Shown here: in pieces, positions 1 through 10,100 of the stretch
Layout: every line of letters starts with the position of its first letter
Position numbering within the stretch: the stretch's first letter is position 1
Origin: Neisseria sp. KEM232
GTDB taxonomy: Bacteria; Pseudomonadota; Gammaproteobacteria; Burkholderiales; Neisseriaceae
NCBI RefSeq assembly: GCF_002237445.1
Contig: NZ_CP022527.1
Span: 372,001 to 436,000 of the forward strand
Length of the DNA: 64,000 nucleotides
Direction: 5' to 3'
Notes under the pieces: model-generated
The model's input: the letters and a program-made list of their open reading frames with translations, nothing else
Databases searched by the model: none
Told to the model about the DNA's origin: nothing
Translations under genes and position numbers: made by a program

Positions 1-845
1 GCGAGGTCGGGGCTGCTGTGCAGGTAGGTGAGGGCGAGGGCGGCGAGGATGGTGGCGAGCATGGCGACGATGGCGTTGACGCGGCGCACGGCAAGGACGA
101 CGAGCAGGGCGAAGGGGATGAGGGCGTAGGCGTGGACGAGGCCGGAGGCTTCGAGCTGCTGGCGGAAGATTGCGGTGCTGTTGAGGTTTTCGGCGGCGAC
201 GGCGGGCAGCAGCCAGCCGGTGGCAAGGGCGGTGAGCAGCCAGGCAGGCACGGTGGTGTAGGCCATGTTTTTGATGTGTTCGAAGAGGTCGATGCCGACG
301 ATGGAGGCGGCGATGCCGGTGGTGTCGGAGAGGGGGGACATTTTGTCGCCGAAAAACGCGCCGGAGACGACGGCGCCGGCGGTCATGGCCAAGTCGGCGT
401 GGAAGGCTTCGCCCATGCCGATAAAGGCGACTCCGACGGTGGCGCAGGTGGTGAGGCTGCTGCCGATGCTGATGCCGATCAGGGAGGAGAGGACGAAGGC
501 GGAGAGGTAGAAGTATTGCGGCGAGATAAGACCGAAGCCGTAGTACATCAGGGTGGGTATCGAGCCGGACATCATCAGGGCGCTGACCATCAGGCCGATG
601 AAGAAGAAGAGGTAGACCGCGCCCATGCTCTGGCTGAGGGCGGCAATCATGCCGCGCTGCATGTCGTCGTATTTGAGGCCGCGCGCGAGGCCGTAGGCAA
701 CCAGAGCGGTGATGGCGGCGATGATGGTCATGTGCGGCAGCCAGCTCAGGGAGATGATGCTGTAGCCCATGGCGGCGACGAGGACGGCAGCAACGGCGGC
801 GGCTTCTTTGCGCGGCATGTCGATCAGGGGTTTGAAGGCGAACAC
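1..845 (-). CDS. nhaC: NhaC-type Na+/H+ antiporter (3' end beyond window)
   Basis: Polytopic inner-membrane protein expected to exchange sodium for protons. Reading leftwards there are about six hydrophobic segments, and around residues 162-175 the NhaC-family motif GAFFGDKMSPLSDTT, preceded by a glycine/serine-rich helix (GISIGSSLTTCATVG). The start is taken as GTG at 845, because a GGAG sits 8 bases upstream. An in-frame ATG at 818 would lose nine residues and has no comparable ribosome site. The C-terminal part lies outside the window. The N-terminus is shorter than in many NhaC proteins. Substrate specificity (sodium versus malate/lactate as in MleN) cannot be told from this part. Confidence 0.85.
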   Translation of the reverse strand, partial: MFAFKPLIDMPRKEAAAVAAVLVAAMGYSIISLSWLPHMTIIAAITALVAYGLARGLKYDDMQRGMIAALSQSMGAVYLFFFIGLMVSALMMSGSIPTLMYYGFGLISPQYFYLSAFVLSSLIGISIGSSLTTCATVGVAFIGMGEAFHADLAMTAGAVVSGAFFGDKMSPLSDTTGIAASIVGIDLFEHIKNMAYTTVPAWLLTALATGWLLPAVAAENLNSTAIFRQQLEASGLVHAYALIPFALLVVLAVRRVNAIVAMLATILAALALTYLHSSPDL

Positions 846-920
846 GGTTTGGCTCCGTTTGTTTCAGTGTGAACAGCGGCGCATTGTAGCGTATTGACGC
901 AATGTTTACATGATTTAAAG

Positions 921-967
921 AAAGGCCGTCTGAAAACACGGTTTGTGTTTTTTTCAGACGGCCTTTC
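921..967. terminator. Inverted uptake-sequence pair between ispD and nhaC
   Basis: GCCGTCTGAA and its complement flank a short loop containing a T run, giving a strong hairpin just after the ispD stop. It probably terminates ispD transcription and also serves as a double uptake sequence. Confidence 0.75.
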
Positions 968-984
968 TGCGCGGCGGACGGCGT

Positions 985-1677
985 TCAGACGGCCTGCAAC
1001 AGCAGGCGGACGAGGTGTTCGTCTTGCGGCAGGGTGAGTTTGAGGTTGCGCGTGTCGCCTTCGACCAGCAGCGGGCGGATGCCGATGGCTTCGACGGCGG
1101 AGGCTTCGTCGGTGATGCCGCCCAAATCGGCGGCGGACAGGGCACGCTGCAATAAGGCCGTCTGAAAAAGCTGGGGGGTTTGCGCCTGCCACAGGGCGGC
1201 GCGGGAGACGGTGGCGGCGATGCGGTTGGCGTCGTCGGCGCGTTTGAGGGTGTCGGCCACGGGCACGGCGAGGATGCCGCCCTGCTCCGCCGCGCCTGCC
1301 TGTTCGATGAGGCGGCTGAGGGCGGCGGCGGGCAGGCAGCAGCGGGCGGCGTCGTGGACAAGGATGCTGTCGTCTGCCGCCGCGATGCCTTGCGAGACCA
1401 GTTCGCGCAGGCCGTTGCGCACGGTTTCGGCGCGGGTTTGCCCGCCGACGCGGAAGACGCCGAATTTGGCGGGACTGTCTGTGGAGGCCGTCTGAAAAAC
1501 GGTGTCGTCGGGCGCGAGGATAACGGCGGTGTAGTCGATTTGCGGGTGGTTTAGAAAGATGTTGACGGTGTGGCGCAACACGGTTTTGCCGTTGATTTCG
1601 ACATATTGTTTGGGTTTGCCCGCGCCGAAGCGTGCGCCGACGCCGGCGGCGGGGATGAGGGCGATGTGGCGGCTCAT
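985..1677 (-). CDS. ispD: 2-C-methyl-D-erythritol 4-phosphate cytidylyltransferase IspD
   Basis: Transfers CMP from CTP to methylerythritol phosphate, the third step of the non-mevalonate isoprenoid pathway, in the cytoplasm. The 230-residue protein has the CTP-binding motif PAAGVGARFGAGKPKQY at residues 9-25, HDAAR at 108-112 and TPQ at 167-169, all typical of IspD. Start and dnaQ stop overlap as ATGA (1674-1677), so the two are translationally coupled. The last codons (QAV plus TGA) are made by an uptake sequence that supplies the stop codon. Further uptake sequences are read in frame as FQTA. No IspF partner is seen in the window. Confidence 0.95.
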   Translation of the reverse strand: MSRHIALIPAAGVGARFGAGKPKQYVEINGKTVLRHTVNIFLNHPQIDYTAVILAPDDTVFQTASTDSPAKFGVFRVGGQTRAETVRNGLRELVSQGIAAADDSILVHDAARCCLPAAALSRLIEQAGAAEQGGILAVPVADTLKRADDANRIAATVSRAALWQAQTPQLFQTALLQRALSAADLGGITDEASAVEAIGIRPLLVEGDTRNLKLTLPQDEHLVRLLLQAV

Positions 1678-2483
1678 GCGCTTTCGTCCTGCGCTTCGGC
1701 CGGGTCGGCCTCTTCCGGCTCTTCGGGCTCGGGCGGCGCTTCCTGCGCGGCTTCGGCGGCGGGCTGCCAGATGCAGCGTCCGCCGGTGGCTTGGTTGAGG
1801 TCGTCGAGGATGGCGGCGTGGGCAGCCAGTTCGCCAGCGTCGGCGGCAATGACTTTCAGACGGCCTGTACGTTCGGTTTTGGCGGCTTGCCGTGTGGCGG
1901 CGGAAGCGGCCTGTTCGTTCGGCGTTTCGCTGCTTTCGCCGACCAGGTCGAACTGTTCGCGGGTCATGGCAAGGTAGACTTCGGCGAGCAGTTCGCAGTC
2001 GATGAGTGCGCCGTGGTAGACGCGTTTGCTGCGGTCGATGTCGAGGCGGTTGCACAGGGCGTCGAGGCTGGCTTTCTGGCCGGGGTATTTTTCGCGTGCC
2101 ATGGCGAGGGTGTCGGTCACTTCGCAGCCGAGTTCTTTGATGGTGGGCAAGCCCATGCGCTCGAATTCCATGTCGAGAAAGCCGACGTCGAAGCGGGCGT
2201 TGTGGATGATGAGCTCGGCACCGCGCAGGAAATCGGCGATTTGCGTGCTGACGGCGGAGAATTTGGGCGCGTTTTTTTCTTCGAGCACGTCGAGGGTGAT
2301 GCCGTGCACCGCCGCCGCTTCGGCGGGGATGTCGCGGTCGGGGTGGATGTAGAGGTGGAGGGTGCTGTCGGTGAGCTGGCGTTTGCGCATTTCGATGCCG
2401 GCAAATTCGAGAATGCGGTCGCCGCGGTCGGGGTAGAGGCCGGTGGTTTCGGTGTCGAGGATGATTTGGCGTTCGCGTGCCAT
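1674..2483 (-). CDS. dnaQ: DNA polymerase III epsilon subunit (3'-5' proofreading exonuclease)
   Basis: The proofreading exonuclease of the replicative polymerase. The 269-residue protein has ExoI DTETTG at 10-15, ExoII HNARFD at 94-99 and the ExoIII-epsilon H157/D162 pair in YHGALIDCELLAEVY. Catalytic D10, E12, D99 (the Asp of HNARFD), H157 and D162 are all present. After about residue 190 comes a low-complexity Ala/Glu/Pro-rich tail (PEPEEPEE), which in this family tethers the exonuclease to the alpha subunit. It is first gene of a two-gene unit with ispD (4-base overlap). The start MARERQ is preferred, being close to ExoI as in other Neisseria DnaQ proteins. Confidence 0.95.
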   Translation of the reverse strand: MARERQIILDTETTGLYPDRGDRILEFAGIEMRKRQLTDSTLHLYIHPDRDIPAEAAAVHGITLDVLEEKNAPKFSAVSTQIADFLRGAELIIHNARFDVGFLDMEFERMGLPTIKELGCEVTDTLAMAREKYPGQKASLDALCNRLDIDRSKRVYHGALIDCELLAEVYLAMTREQFDLVGESSETPNEQAASAATRQAAKTERTGRLKVIAADAGELAAHAAILDDLNQATGGRCIWQPAAEAAQEAPPEPEEPEEADPAEAQDESA

Positions 2484-2639
2484 GTGTGTTCCTTCAAATA
2501 AACGGGCAACCGGTGCGGCTGCGGCCGCGCATTTTACCGCAAGGCCGCCTGTTTGGCTGTTCAGACGGCCTGATTGCCCGAAAATCAGGCAGAAAAGGGA
2601 CTTTCAGACAAATTTTATTCTTTTGTTTTTCAAACAGAT

Positions 2640-2702
2640 GGAAAAATATTTTATAACAGTAATAATTATCGTTTGATTTGGATGGAAAGTTGGGATAATA
2701 TG
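2640..2702 (+). promoter_or_regulatory. Candidate promoter with Fur-box-like palindrome
   Basis: An AT-rich stretch with the ATAATTAT core around 2660-2670 resembles half of a Fur box. It is followed by TTGATT and, 16 bases later, ATAATA near 2693-2700. The downstream gene resembles haem-utilisation proteins, so iron control is plausible, but the match to the Fur consensus is partial. Confidence 0.3.
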
Positions 2703-2762
2703 CGATCCATCGAAGCAGACGGATGTTGCCGCAAGCAAGTAAGCACACGCAGGGAGGAAGAA

Positions 2763-3239
2763 ATGTCCGAAACGATGTTCAAGCTCTTTGCCCCGGATAT
2801 TTTACAGCTGCACCGGCAGATTTTTTCTTCATGGCTGGCTGTATCCCCGGCAAAAGATAACGGCGAACCGGCCGTATTCAGTAGCGTGTACGCCCATATC
2901 GACGGCCATTATTATTTCGCTCTGCCCGAACAGTGCCCCGCCCTCGACAGGCAAAACGGTATCGTACTGATTGAAAACGAAAAGGCCGATATCCGCCTGA
3001 GCTGGGTTGGTCGCACGCGGGAAGTTTCCTGCAAAGAATGTGTTTACCGCGAAGCCTGCGCCGTATTGCAGCGGCGCTGCGGAGGGGAGGCAGACTTCGA
3101 CGAAAACTGCCGTCTGTTGGAGCTTGATCCCGAACAGGGTCATTTGAGCATCAGCGGCAAATACGATTCCGCGCTGTCTCCCAATCTTCTGCAACGCGCT
3201 CTTTATCCTGCCGCACAACGTGTTCCTGCGGCAGCCTGA
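2763..3239 (+). CDS. HugZ/HutZ-like split-barrel protein (putative haem utilisation)
   Basis: A 158-residue cytoplasmic protein. ATG 2763 is chosen because AGGGAGGAAG lies just upstream, although an in-frame ATG exists at 2574. The N-terminal part (FSSWLAVSPAKDNGEPAVFSSVYAHIDGHYYF is the region at about residues 19-50) has the strand pattern of pyridoxamine-phosphate-oxidase-like split barrels found in HugZ and HutZ. A later segment, HLSISGKYDSAL, recalls the haem-contacting strand of those proteins. A cluster of four cysteines near residues 92-118 (CKECVYREAC, then RRC and ENC) is unusual for the family and might bind metal. The assignment rests on pattern alone. It is a stand-alone gene. 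Confidence 0.4.
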   Translation: MSETMFKLFAPDILQLHRQIFSSWLAVSPAKDNGEPAVFSSVYAHIDGHYYFALPEQCPALDRQNGIVLIENEKADIRLSWVGRTREVSCKECVYREACAVLQRRCGGEADFDENCRLLELDPEQGHLSISGKYDSALSPNLLQRALYPAAQRVPAAA

Positions 3240-3366
3240 TGTAAAAGTTTTGGTAGTGGTTTGTGTTCCTTTTGCGCCCCTGTTTTCAGGGGCGATTTTT
3301 TTGTACGGCTTTTTTCAGACGGCCTTATCTGTCACAATCAGGCCGTCTGAAAAAGCTTATCCGAAT

Positions 3367-4050
3367 ATGCAACTGATCAAATATTTGCAGGCGCAGGGGC
3401 TGGGCAGCCGCAAGCAGTGTCTTTGGTTGATTGAAAACGGCTGCGTCGCGGTGAACGGCGAAATTCTCAACGGCGCAAAAACCGAAATTTCGCCCGCCGA
3501 AGTCTCTTCTCTGGCAGTTGACGGCGAAGCGGCAACGGTGATCCCCCTGCCTTATTTCTATATCGTGCTCAACAAGCCCGCCGGTTACGAAACCTCGCAC
3601 AAACCGCGCGATTATCCGAGCGTGTTTTCCCTGTTTCCCGACCAGCTGCGCAATACCGATATGCAGGCTGTCGGGCGTTTGGATGCGGATACGACGGGCG
3701 TTCTGCTGATTACCAACGACGGTCAGTTCAACCACCGTCTGACTTCGCCGAAGCACAAAGTCCCCAAGTTGTACCGAGCCGTTTTGAAACACGCGGCGGA
3801 CGAAGCGTTCTGCCAAACGCTGAAAAACGGCGTGCTGCTGCACGACGACAATGCAACAGTTTCGGCTGCCGATGCCGTGCTCGAAGATCCGCACACGCTG
3901 CTGCTGACGATTACCGAAGGCAAATACCATCAGGTCAAACGCATGGCCGCCGCTGCGGGCAACAGAGTGGAAAGCCTGCACCGCCTGCAATTCGGCGAAT
4001 GGTCGGCGGAGGATTTAGCGGCGGGGGAATGGCATTTTGTTACTCTGTGA
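3367..4050 (+). CDS. rsuA: 16S rRNA pseudouridine(516) synthase RsuA
   Basis: Isomerises uridine to pseudouridine in rRNA. The 227-residue protein has an N-terminal S4-like RNA-binding domain (MQLIKYLQAQGLGSRKQ to about 60), LNKPAGYETSHKPR, the catalytic-aspartate motif GRLDADTTGVLL near residue 100, and the C-terminal KYHQVKRM motif. Length and motif order match RsuA rather than RluB/RluE. The ATG at 3367 begins directly at the S4 domain. An upstream in-frame ATG at 3220 would read through the uptake-sequence hairpin and is rejected. Confidence 0.9.
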   Translation: MQLIKYLQAQGLGSRKQCLWLIENGCVAVNGEILNGAKTEISPAEVSSLAVDGEAATVIPLPYFYIVLNKPAGYETSHKPRDYPSVFSLFPDQLRNTDMQAVGRLDADTTGVLLITNDGQFNHRLTSPKHKVPKLYRAVLKHAADEAFCQTLKNGVLLHDDNATVSAADAVLEDPHTLLLTITEGKYHQVKRMAAAAGNRVESLHRLQFGEWSAEDLAAGEWHFVTL

Positions 4051-4207
4051 CAGCGGTTGCGCCGACTGCCGCTTGTCCGCATCCGGCAACCGCTCGTACA
4101 TCTGCGGTTTGCGCTCCTCGCTGCTGCCGCTAGTATGCGAAGCGTCTGACAGACGTTTGCTTTTTGGCAGACATGTGAGTAAGACGTTTTCCCCGTAATG
4201 TGTTTGG

Positions 4208-4244
4208 CCATCTATACTTCCCCTTGGTATAGATGGTATTTTTT
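4208..4244 (+). terminator. Rho-independent terminator downstream of rsuA
   Basis: A perfect 10-bp stem (CCATCTATAC / GTATAGATGG) with a 9-base loop is followed by TATTTTTTTG. It contains no uptake sequence, unlike most terminators here. The 150 bases between it and rsuA hold no recognisable gene. Confidence 0.6.
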
Positions 4245-4273
4245 TGCCTGCCGTTTTGGCCGATAGGACAGAC

Positions 4274-4307
4274 AAAACCCCGAAGCGCGTGTCCGCTTCG
4301 GGGTTTT
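4274..4307. terminator. Bidirectional terminator downstream of ffh
   Basis: AAAACCCCGAAGCG pairs with CGCTTCGGGGTTTT around a short loop, with A and T tails on the two sides. It ends the leftward ffh transcript. Confidence 0.75.
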
Positions 4308-4322
4308 GCTGTGGTGGGCAGC

Positions 4323-5690
4323 TTATTTCATGCCGGGAAATACGCCTTTCATGCTTTTGGCCATACTCATCAGCTTGCGCATATTGTTACCGCTGAACAT
4401 TTTCATCATTTTTTGCGACTGCTCGAACTGGTTGAGCATTTTGTTCACTTCCTGAACAGTCGTGCCCGCACCTGCGGCGATGCGGCGCTTGCGGCTGGCT
4501 TTGATGAGTGCGGGATTGGCACGCTCTTTCGGCGTCATCGAATTGATGATGGCTTCGACGTGTCCCATCGCTTTTTCCGCCGTGCCTTCGGGAATCTGCT
4601 GGGACAGGCGGCCGATTTCGCCCGGCATTTTCGACATCAGGTTTTCCAAACCGCCCATATTGCGCATCTGCTGGATTTGCAGTTTGAAATCGTTGAGGTC
4701 GAAGCTTTTGCCTTTGCGCAGCTTCTTCGCCATCTCTGCGGCTGCGGCTTCGTCTATGCCTTTTTGCACGTCCTCAACCAAAGTGAGCACGTCGCCCATG
4801 CCCAAAATGCGGCTGGCGATGCGGTCGGGGTGGAAGGCTTCGAGGCCGTCGATTTTTTCGCCGACGCCGATGAATTTGATCGGCTTGCCGGTCACCTGGC
4901 GCACGGAAAGCGCCGCACCGCCGCGCGAATCGCCGTCCATTTTGGTGAGGACGACGCCGGTAAGCGGCAGGGCTTCGTTAAACGCCTGCGCGGTGTTGAC
5001 GGCGTCTTGGCCGAGCATGGCGTCAACAACAAACAGCGTTTCCGTCGGATGAAGCGCGGCGTGCAGGGCTTTGATTTCGTCCATCATTTCCTGATCGATG
5101 GCGAGACGGCCGGCGGTGTCTACCATCAGCACGTCGTAAAAGCCGCGTTTGGCTTGGTTCAGCGCGGCCTGCGCGATTTCGACGGGCTTTTGCGAAGTGT
5201 CGGACGGGAAAAAGTCGACCTGCACCTGTTCGGCCAGCAGGCGGAGCTGTTCGATGGCGGCGGGGCGGTAAACGTCGGCAGACACCAGCAGGATTTTTTT
5301 CTTTTTGTCCTGCGACTTGATCAGGCGGGCGAGTTTGCCGACGGTGGTGGTTTTGCCCGCGCCCTGCAAACCGGCCATCAGCACCACGGCGGGCGGCGCG
5401 ACGGACAAATCCAGCCTGCTGTTTTCTTTGCCCATCAGCTCGATGAGCGCCTGGTTGACGACGGTAATGAAGGCCTGTTCGGCGGTGAGGTTGTCGGAAA
5501 TTTCGCGTCCGACGGCTTTTTCTTTCACGGAGGCGACGAAATCGCGCACCACGGGCAGGGCGACGTCGGCTTCCAAAAGGGCGAGGCGCACTTCGCGCAG
5601 CGCGGGTTTGATGTTTTCTTCGTTCAGCGTGGCAATGCCGCGAACGTTTTTAAAGACCGAATAAAAGCGGCCGGTCAGATTGTCTAACAT
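4323..5690 (-). CDS. ffh: Signal recognition particle GTPase Ffh
   Basis: Binds 4.5S RNA and signal sequences of nascent membrane proteins and delivers them to FtsY. The 455-residue protein starts MLDNLTGRF, has the N domain, then the GTPase G1 GLQGAGKTT near residue 107, G3 DTAGR near 190, G4 TKMDGD near 247, and a methionine-rich M domain with QIQQMRNMGG and clusters of Met near the end (QKMMKMF, MRKLMSMAKSM). ATG 5690 gives the canonical N-terminus. It is divergent from the CcsA-like gene. No ffs RNA was recognised nearby. Confidence 0.97.
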   Translation of the reverse strand: MLDNLTGRFYSVFKNVRGIATLNEENIKPALREVRLALLEADVALPVVRDFVASVKEKAVGREISDNLTAEQAFITVVNQALIELMGKENSRLDLSVAPPAVVLMAGLQGAGKTTTVGKLARLIKSQDKKKKILLVSADVYRPAAIEQLRLLAEQVQVDFFPSDTSQKPVEIAQAALNQAKRGFYDVLMVDTAGRLAIDQEMMDEIKALHAALHPTETLFVVDAMLGQDAVNTAQAFNEALPLTGVVLTKMDGDSRGGAALSVRQVTGKPIKFIGVGEKIDGLEAFHPDRIASRILGMGDVLTLVEDVQKGIDEAAAAEMAKKLRKGKSFDLNDFKLQIQQMRNMGGLENLMSKMPGEIGRLSQQIPEGTAEKAMGHVEAIINSMTPKERANPALIKASRKRRIAAGAGTTVQEVNKMLNQFEQSQKMMKMFSGNNMRKLMSMAKSMKGVFPGMK

Positions 5691-5798
5691 GGACTTCCTT
5701 CGAGTAAGCTGCCACGCGGACAGTGTAGTTTGATAAAATCGGCGCATTTTACACCAACCCGCGCGTTTGATGGATACGCGCCCAGCCGAAAGAGCGCC

Positions 5799-6605
5799 AT
5801 GCCGATTATGCTGATTTGTCTGATGCTTGTTTACGCCGCTTTGGCCGCTTTTGTGTGGTTTTGGCGGCTGAAGAAAAACGCGGACGGCTATCCGCTGGGC
5901 AGGGAGCTTGCCGTTCTGGCTGCCGCCCTGCTGCCGCACGGCGCGGCGCTGCTGCTGCCCGTGCTGCACGACCGCATGCTGATTTTGGGTTTCGGCTATG
6001 CCACGGCGGTGATTGTATGGCTGATGCTGATGCTGTATCTGGCGGGCAGTTTTTTCTACCGCCTGCGCGGCTTGCAGCTGCTGCTTTATCCCCTGTCGGC
6101 CGCGCTGCTGCTGGTTGCCGTTTTGTTTCCCGGCCACTCGGCGGCCTACCGCCTGACCGACTGGCCGTTTATGCTCCACATTGTGTCGTCCCTGCTGGCA
6201 TACAGCCTGTTCGGCATCACCACGCTGATTGCGGTGCTGATTTTGTGGCTCAGCCGCGATCTGCACAAACACACGCTCTCGCCCGCCCGCTCTTTTCTGC
6301 CGCCGCTTTTGAGCTTGGAAAAAATGATGTTTCAGGCGATGTGGGCGGGTTTTGCGCTGTTGACGGCGTCGGTGGTGAGCGGCACATTTTTCTCCGAGGC
6401 CGTGTTCGGGCGGCCGTTTACCTTCACCCATAAAAACCTGTTCGGCGTGCTGTCGTGGTTTATTTATGCGGCGCTGCTGCTCAAACGCGCCATGACCGCC
6501 TGGCGCGGCAAACGGCCGGCGGTGTGGACGATAGTCGGTTTTGCCAGTCTGATGCTGGCCTACGCGGGCAGCAAGTTTGTGTTGGAAGTGCTGTTGCACC
6601 GCTAA
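5799..6605 (+). CDS. CcsA/YpjD-like inner-membrane cytochrome c assembly family protein
   Basis: A 268-residue polytopic protein with about eight hydrophobic segments, belonging to the CytC_asm/YpjD family. Histidines and the motif near residues 180-230 (SLEKMMFQAMWAGF, then FTHKNLFGVLSW) match the family. The start MPIMLICLM at 5799 follows GAAAGAG, while the longer form from 5730 adds a hydrophilic leader inconsistent with a membrane protein. YpjD is next to ffh in E. coli, and the same pairing is seen here, though divergent. Its exact function is unsettled. It lacks the WWD haem-handling motif of true CcsA. Confidence 0.75.
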   Translation: MPIMLICLMLVYAALAAFVWFWRLKKNADGYPLGRELAVLAAALLPHGAALLLPVLHDRMLILGFGYATAVIVWLMLMLYLAGSFFYRLRGLQLLLYPLSAALLLVAVLFPGHSAAYRLTDWPFMLHIVSSLLAYSLFGITTLIAVLILWLSRDLHKHTLSPARSFLPPLLSLEKMMFQAMWAGFALLTASVVSGTFFSEAVFGRPFTFTHKNLFGVLSWFIYAALLLKRAMTAWRGKRPAVWTIVGFASLMLAYAGSKFVLEVLLHR

Positions 6606-7118
6606 ATGCCGCCCTGTACGGAAGAGGCCGTCTGAAAAATACTTTTCAGACGGCCTCTCCGTTTCATTTCGCCTTTTTCAGACGGCCTGTACATAAAACA
6701 GGCCGTTCTTGTGAAACGGCCTGCCGGTCAAACTTCCTGATTTTATTTGGGATCGCGCCCTGTTTTCTCTATTTCTGTTTATCGGCCTTTGTTTACTTGG
6801 CTTTGTGTAGCGCAATGTAATCCATCAGTAGCGCTTATGGCAAGAGTACTTATCGTTGATATTTTAATAAAGGCGCAAAATTGCCGAATTTTATCTTTTT
6901 GTAGCGGATTATGCTTCTAAAACCGAATTTGCGTCTGCTTGCCGATTTGTGCTTAAAATACCGTTTAGTCGAATGTAGTTGCAATTTTCTCGCGCAAAGG
7001 CCGTCTGAAAACGGAGCTGCAACGAAGTCAAAACCCGCCCTGCAGCCTCGGGCAAACCGTATGACGCCGTTTTCCGTTTTCCATTAGAATGCCGCCTTTT
7101 TTCAGACGGCCTCACGCC
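6606..7118. other. Gene-free interval before smc
   Basis: No convincing gene. It begins with an inverted uptake-sequence pair (6623-6658) that should terminate the CcsA-like gene, followed by a second GC stem (CAGGCCGTT / AACGGCCTG, 6699-6723). An AT-rich stretch at 6840-6980 is the likely smc promoter region. Single uptake sequences lie at about 6999 and 7101. Confidence 0.5.
6623..6658. terminator. Inverted uptake-sequence terminator
   Basis: AGAGGCCGTCTGAAAA and its complement form a nearly loopless hairpin 18 bases after the stop of the CcsA-like gene. Confidence 0.75.
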
Positions 7119-10100
7119 ATGCGCCTCACCCACATCAAACTCTCCGGCTTCAAATCTTTTACCGACCCGACCACAATCCATGTACCCGGCCAGCTGGTGG
7201 CCGTTATCGGGCCAAACGGCTGCGGCAAATCCAATGTAATCGACGCGGTGCGCTGGGTATTGGGCGAGGCTTCAGCCAAGCAGCTGCGCGGCGAAAGTAT
7301 GCAGGACGTGATTTTCAACGGAGCGGCCACCCGCCGCCCCGCGCCGAGGGCTTCGGTGGAACTGGTGTTTGACAACGCCGACCACTCCTTGCAGGGCGCA
7401 TGGGGGCAGTATGCCGAGGTGAGCATCAAACGCCAGCTTACGCGACAGGGCGAATCAACTTATTTCATTAATAATCAGGTAGTGCGCCGCCGCGACATCA
7501 CCGACCTGTTTTTGGGTACGGGCGTGGGCGCGCGCGGCTATGCGGTGATTGAACAGGGCATGATTTCGCGCATCATCGAAGCGCGGCCCGAGGAGCTTCG
7601 CGCCTATATAGAAGAGGCGGCCGGCGTGTCCAAATATAAGGAGCGGCGCCGCGAAACCGAAGGCCGTCTGAAAGACACGCGCGAGCATTTGCAGCGGCTG
7701 GGCGATTTGCAAAACGAGTTGGCGCGGCAGGTGGAAAAGCTGGAAAAACAGGCCGAAACGGCCGAACGCTACCGCTTTCTCACCGAGCAGCTCAACCGCC
7801 AGCAGGATTTGCTCGATTACAGCCAATGGCGGCAGTCGCTCGCCGCCGCCGACAAAGCCACCGCGCAGCATCAGGCTTTGCAGGCGCAGCAGGACGAGGC
7901 CGCCGCCCAAATCCAAACGCTTTCAGACGGCATCCGCGATTTGCAGCAAACCGAGCAGGCGCAGCAGCAGAGCGCACACGATTTGGCCAACCGGCGCGGC
8001 GTGTTGCGCGAACAGATTGCCCGCCTCGAAGAGCAAATCCGCCACCGGCAAAACCTGCACCAGCGCATCGAGCGCGACAAGCAGGCGGCGCAGGCGCAGA
8101 TGCAGCGAATCCGCCAAGAAGAGCAGCAGATTCGCGCCTTGATGGAAGAAAACGACATGGCGTTTGAAGAGCGGCAAACCGAGTTGGCCGAACTGGCGAT
8201 GCAGGTGGCCGAACACGAAGAGAGCCTGCCCGAACTGGAAGAAGCCCAAGCCGCGCTCAACGCCGCCTATCAGTCGCAACACGACGAGGCCGCGCGGCTC
8301 AAACGCGAGCTGGCCTTGAAACAGCAGCAGCTTGCCCACGCACAGCAAACCCTGCGCCGCCACGAAGAGCGCAAAGGCCGTCTGAACGCCGAAAGCCAAG
8401 CCCTCAACCTGCCCGATGCGGCCGACACCGCCGCCGCGCAGGAAGCCGCCGCGCTGCTGCAAAGCCGGCAGGAACATTACGAAGAGCAGATTGCCGCCGC
8501 CGAACAGCATTTGACCGCCGCGCGGCAGGCTTTTCAGACGGCCTCAACCCGTTTCCAAAACCTGCAACAGCAGTCCATCACGCTGCAGGCGCAGCAGCAG
8601 GCCATCTCGCAGCTTTTGACGCAGCAGGAAACCGCCGATTTCTGGCCGCATACCGAATGCGCCGACGCGCCGCAGCTTTGGCAGCACATCCAAGCCCCGT
8701 CCGAATGGCAGCACGCGCTGGGCGCGGTGTTGGCCGAACGCCTGCACGCCCGCGCCGTACCCGATACCTTCGCGCCGCCCGCGCCGCTGCCGCAGGGCGC
8801 AGCCGCCTGGTTTTCAGACGGCCTCAGCGGCGGCGTGAAAAAATCCCTGCCCGCGCAAGCCCTGCTCAACCAAATCCAAGCGCAGCCGCCGTTTCAGACG
8901 GCCTTGCACCACTGGCTCGACGGCGTGTTGTGCGCACCGAACCTCGATTACGCCCTCGCGCACCAATCCGACTTGGGCGGCGGCCAAATCTGGCTCACGC
9001 CCGAAGGCCACCAAATCGACAAAGTCAGCGTGCTGCTTTACGCCACAAACACGCAGGAAAGCCTCATGGCGCAGAAAGCGAGTTTGGACGACATCGCCGC
9101 CTCGCTGGCCACCCTCGCACCCGAGTTGGAACACGCCCGCGCCGCGCAGCAGCAAGCCCAAGCCGAAGCCGAAGCAGCCGAGTCGCAACACCGCAGCCTG
9201 ATTGGGCAGCAGCAACAGAACAGCCGCGAACACAGCCGCGCCCAGCAGCGCGCCGCCGAGCTGCTCACCCGCACCAACCAAGGCCAAATCCGCCGCGAAC
9301 ACATCGAGCGCGAGCTTGCCCAAATCGAAGAAGAAGCCACTGTATTGGCGCACAGTTCAGACGGCCTCGAAGACGACATCGCCACGCTGGCCGAAGCCGC
9401 GTCCGAACTCGAAACGCAGCAGCAGCACGCCGCGTCCGAGCGGCAAACGCAGCAAGGCCGTCTGAAACAGGCGCAGCTTGCCCTTTACGAAGCCAACCGC
9501 CGCTACGGCCTGGCCGAAGTCGCCGTGCACAAGCTCCAACAGCAGCAGCAAAACCACCAAGCACAAATCCTGCGCCTGCAGGAGCAGGCCGAAGAATGGC
9601 AGGAGCGCCAGCAAGAACTTGCCCTTGCCTACGAAACCGAAATGCAGGGCGACGAGCAGCACATTCAGCTTGAACACCTGGGCGAAGCCGTGCACATGCT
9701 CGACGAAGAATACGCCGAACTGCAAAGCGCGTTGGCCGACACGCAGGCGCAAGGCCGCGAACAATACGCGCAGCTGCAAGCCGCGCAAACCAAGCTGCCG
9801 CAGCTTCAAGCCGCCACCCAAACCGCCCTGTTGCAGCAGCAGGAAGCCCTGCTCAACGCCAAACGCTTCCACCAAAACCTCACCGAACGCGGCGCGGATT
9901 TGGACGCGCTTGAAGCGTCTGCCAAAGAAGCAGGCCGTCTGAATATCCAAAACAGCCAAATCGCCGACACCGCCCGCCAAATCGAAGCCCTCGGCGCGGT
10001 CAACCTCGCCGCCCTGCAGGAACTCGAAGACGCACGCGAGCGCGACGGCTACTACCGCAGCCAAAGCGAAGACGTACAGTCGGCCATCGCCCTGTTGGAA

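Noticed and set aside
4233..5687. A 484-codon plus-strand frame opposite ffh
   Set aside because: It is antisense to a fully conserved Ffh and has the His/Phe/Gly-rich composition of reversed GC-rich coding. No family motif.
8657..9673. A 338-codon Arg/Ala-rich frame inside smc
   Set aside because: A third-frame shadow of the smc coiled coil; no homology pattern.
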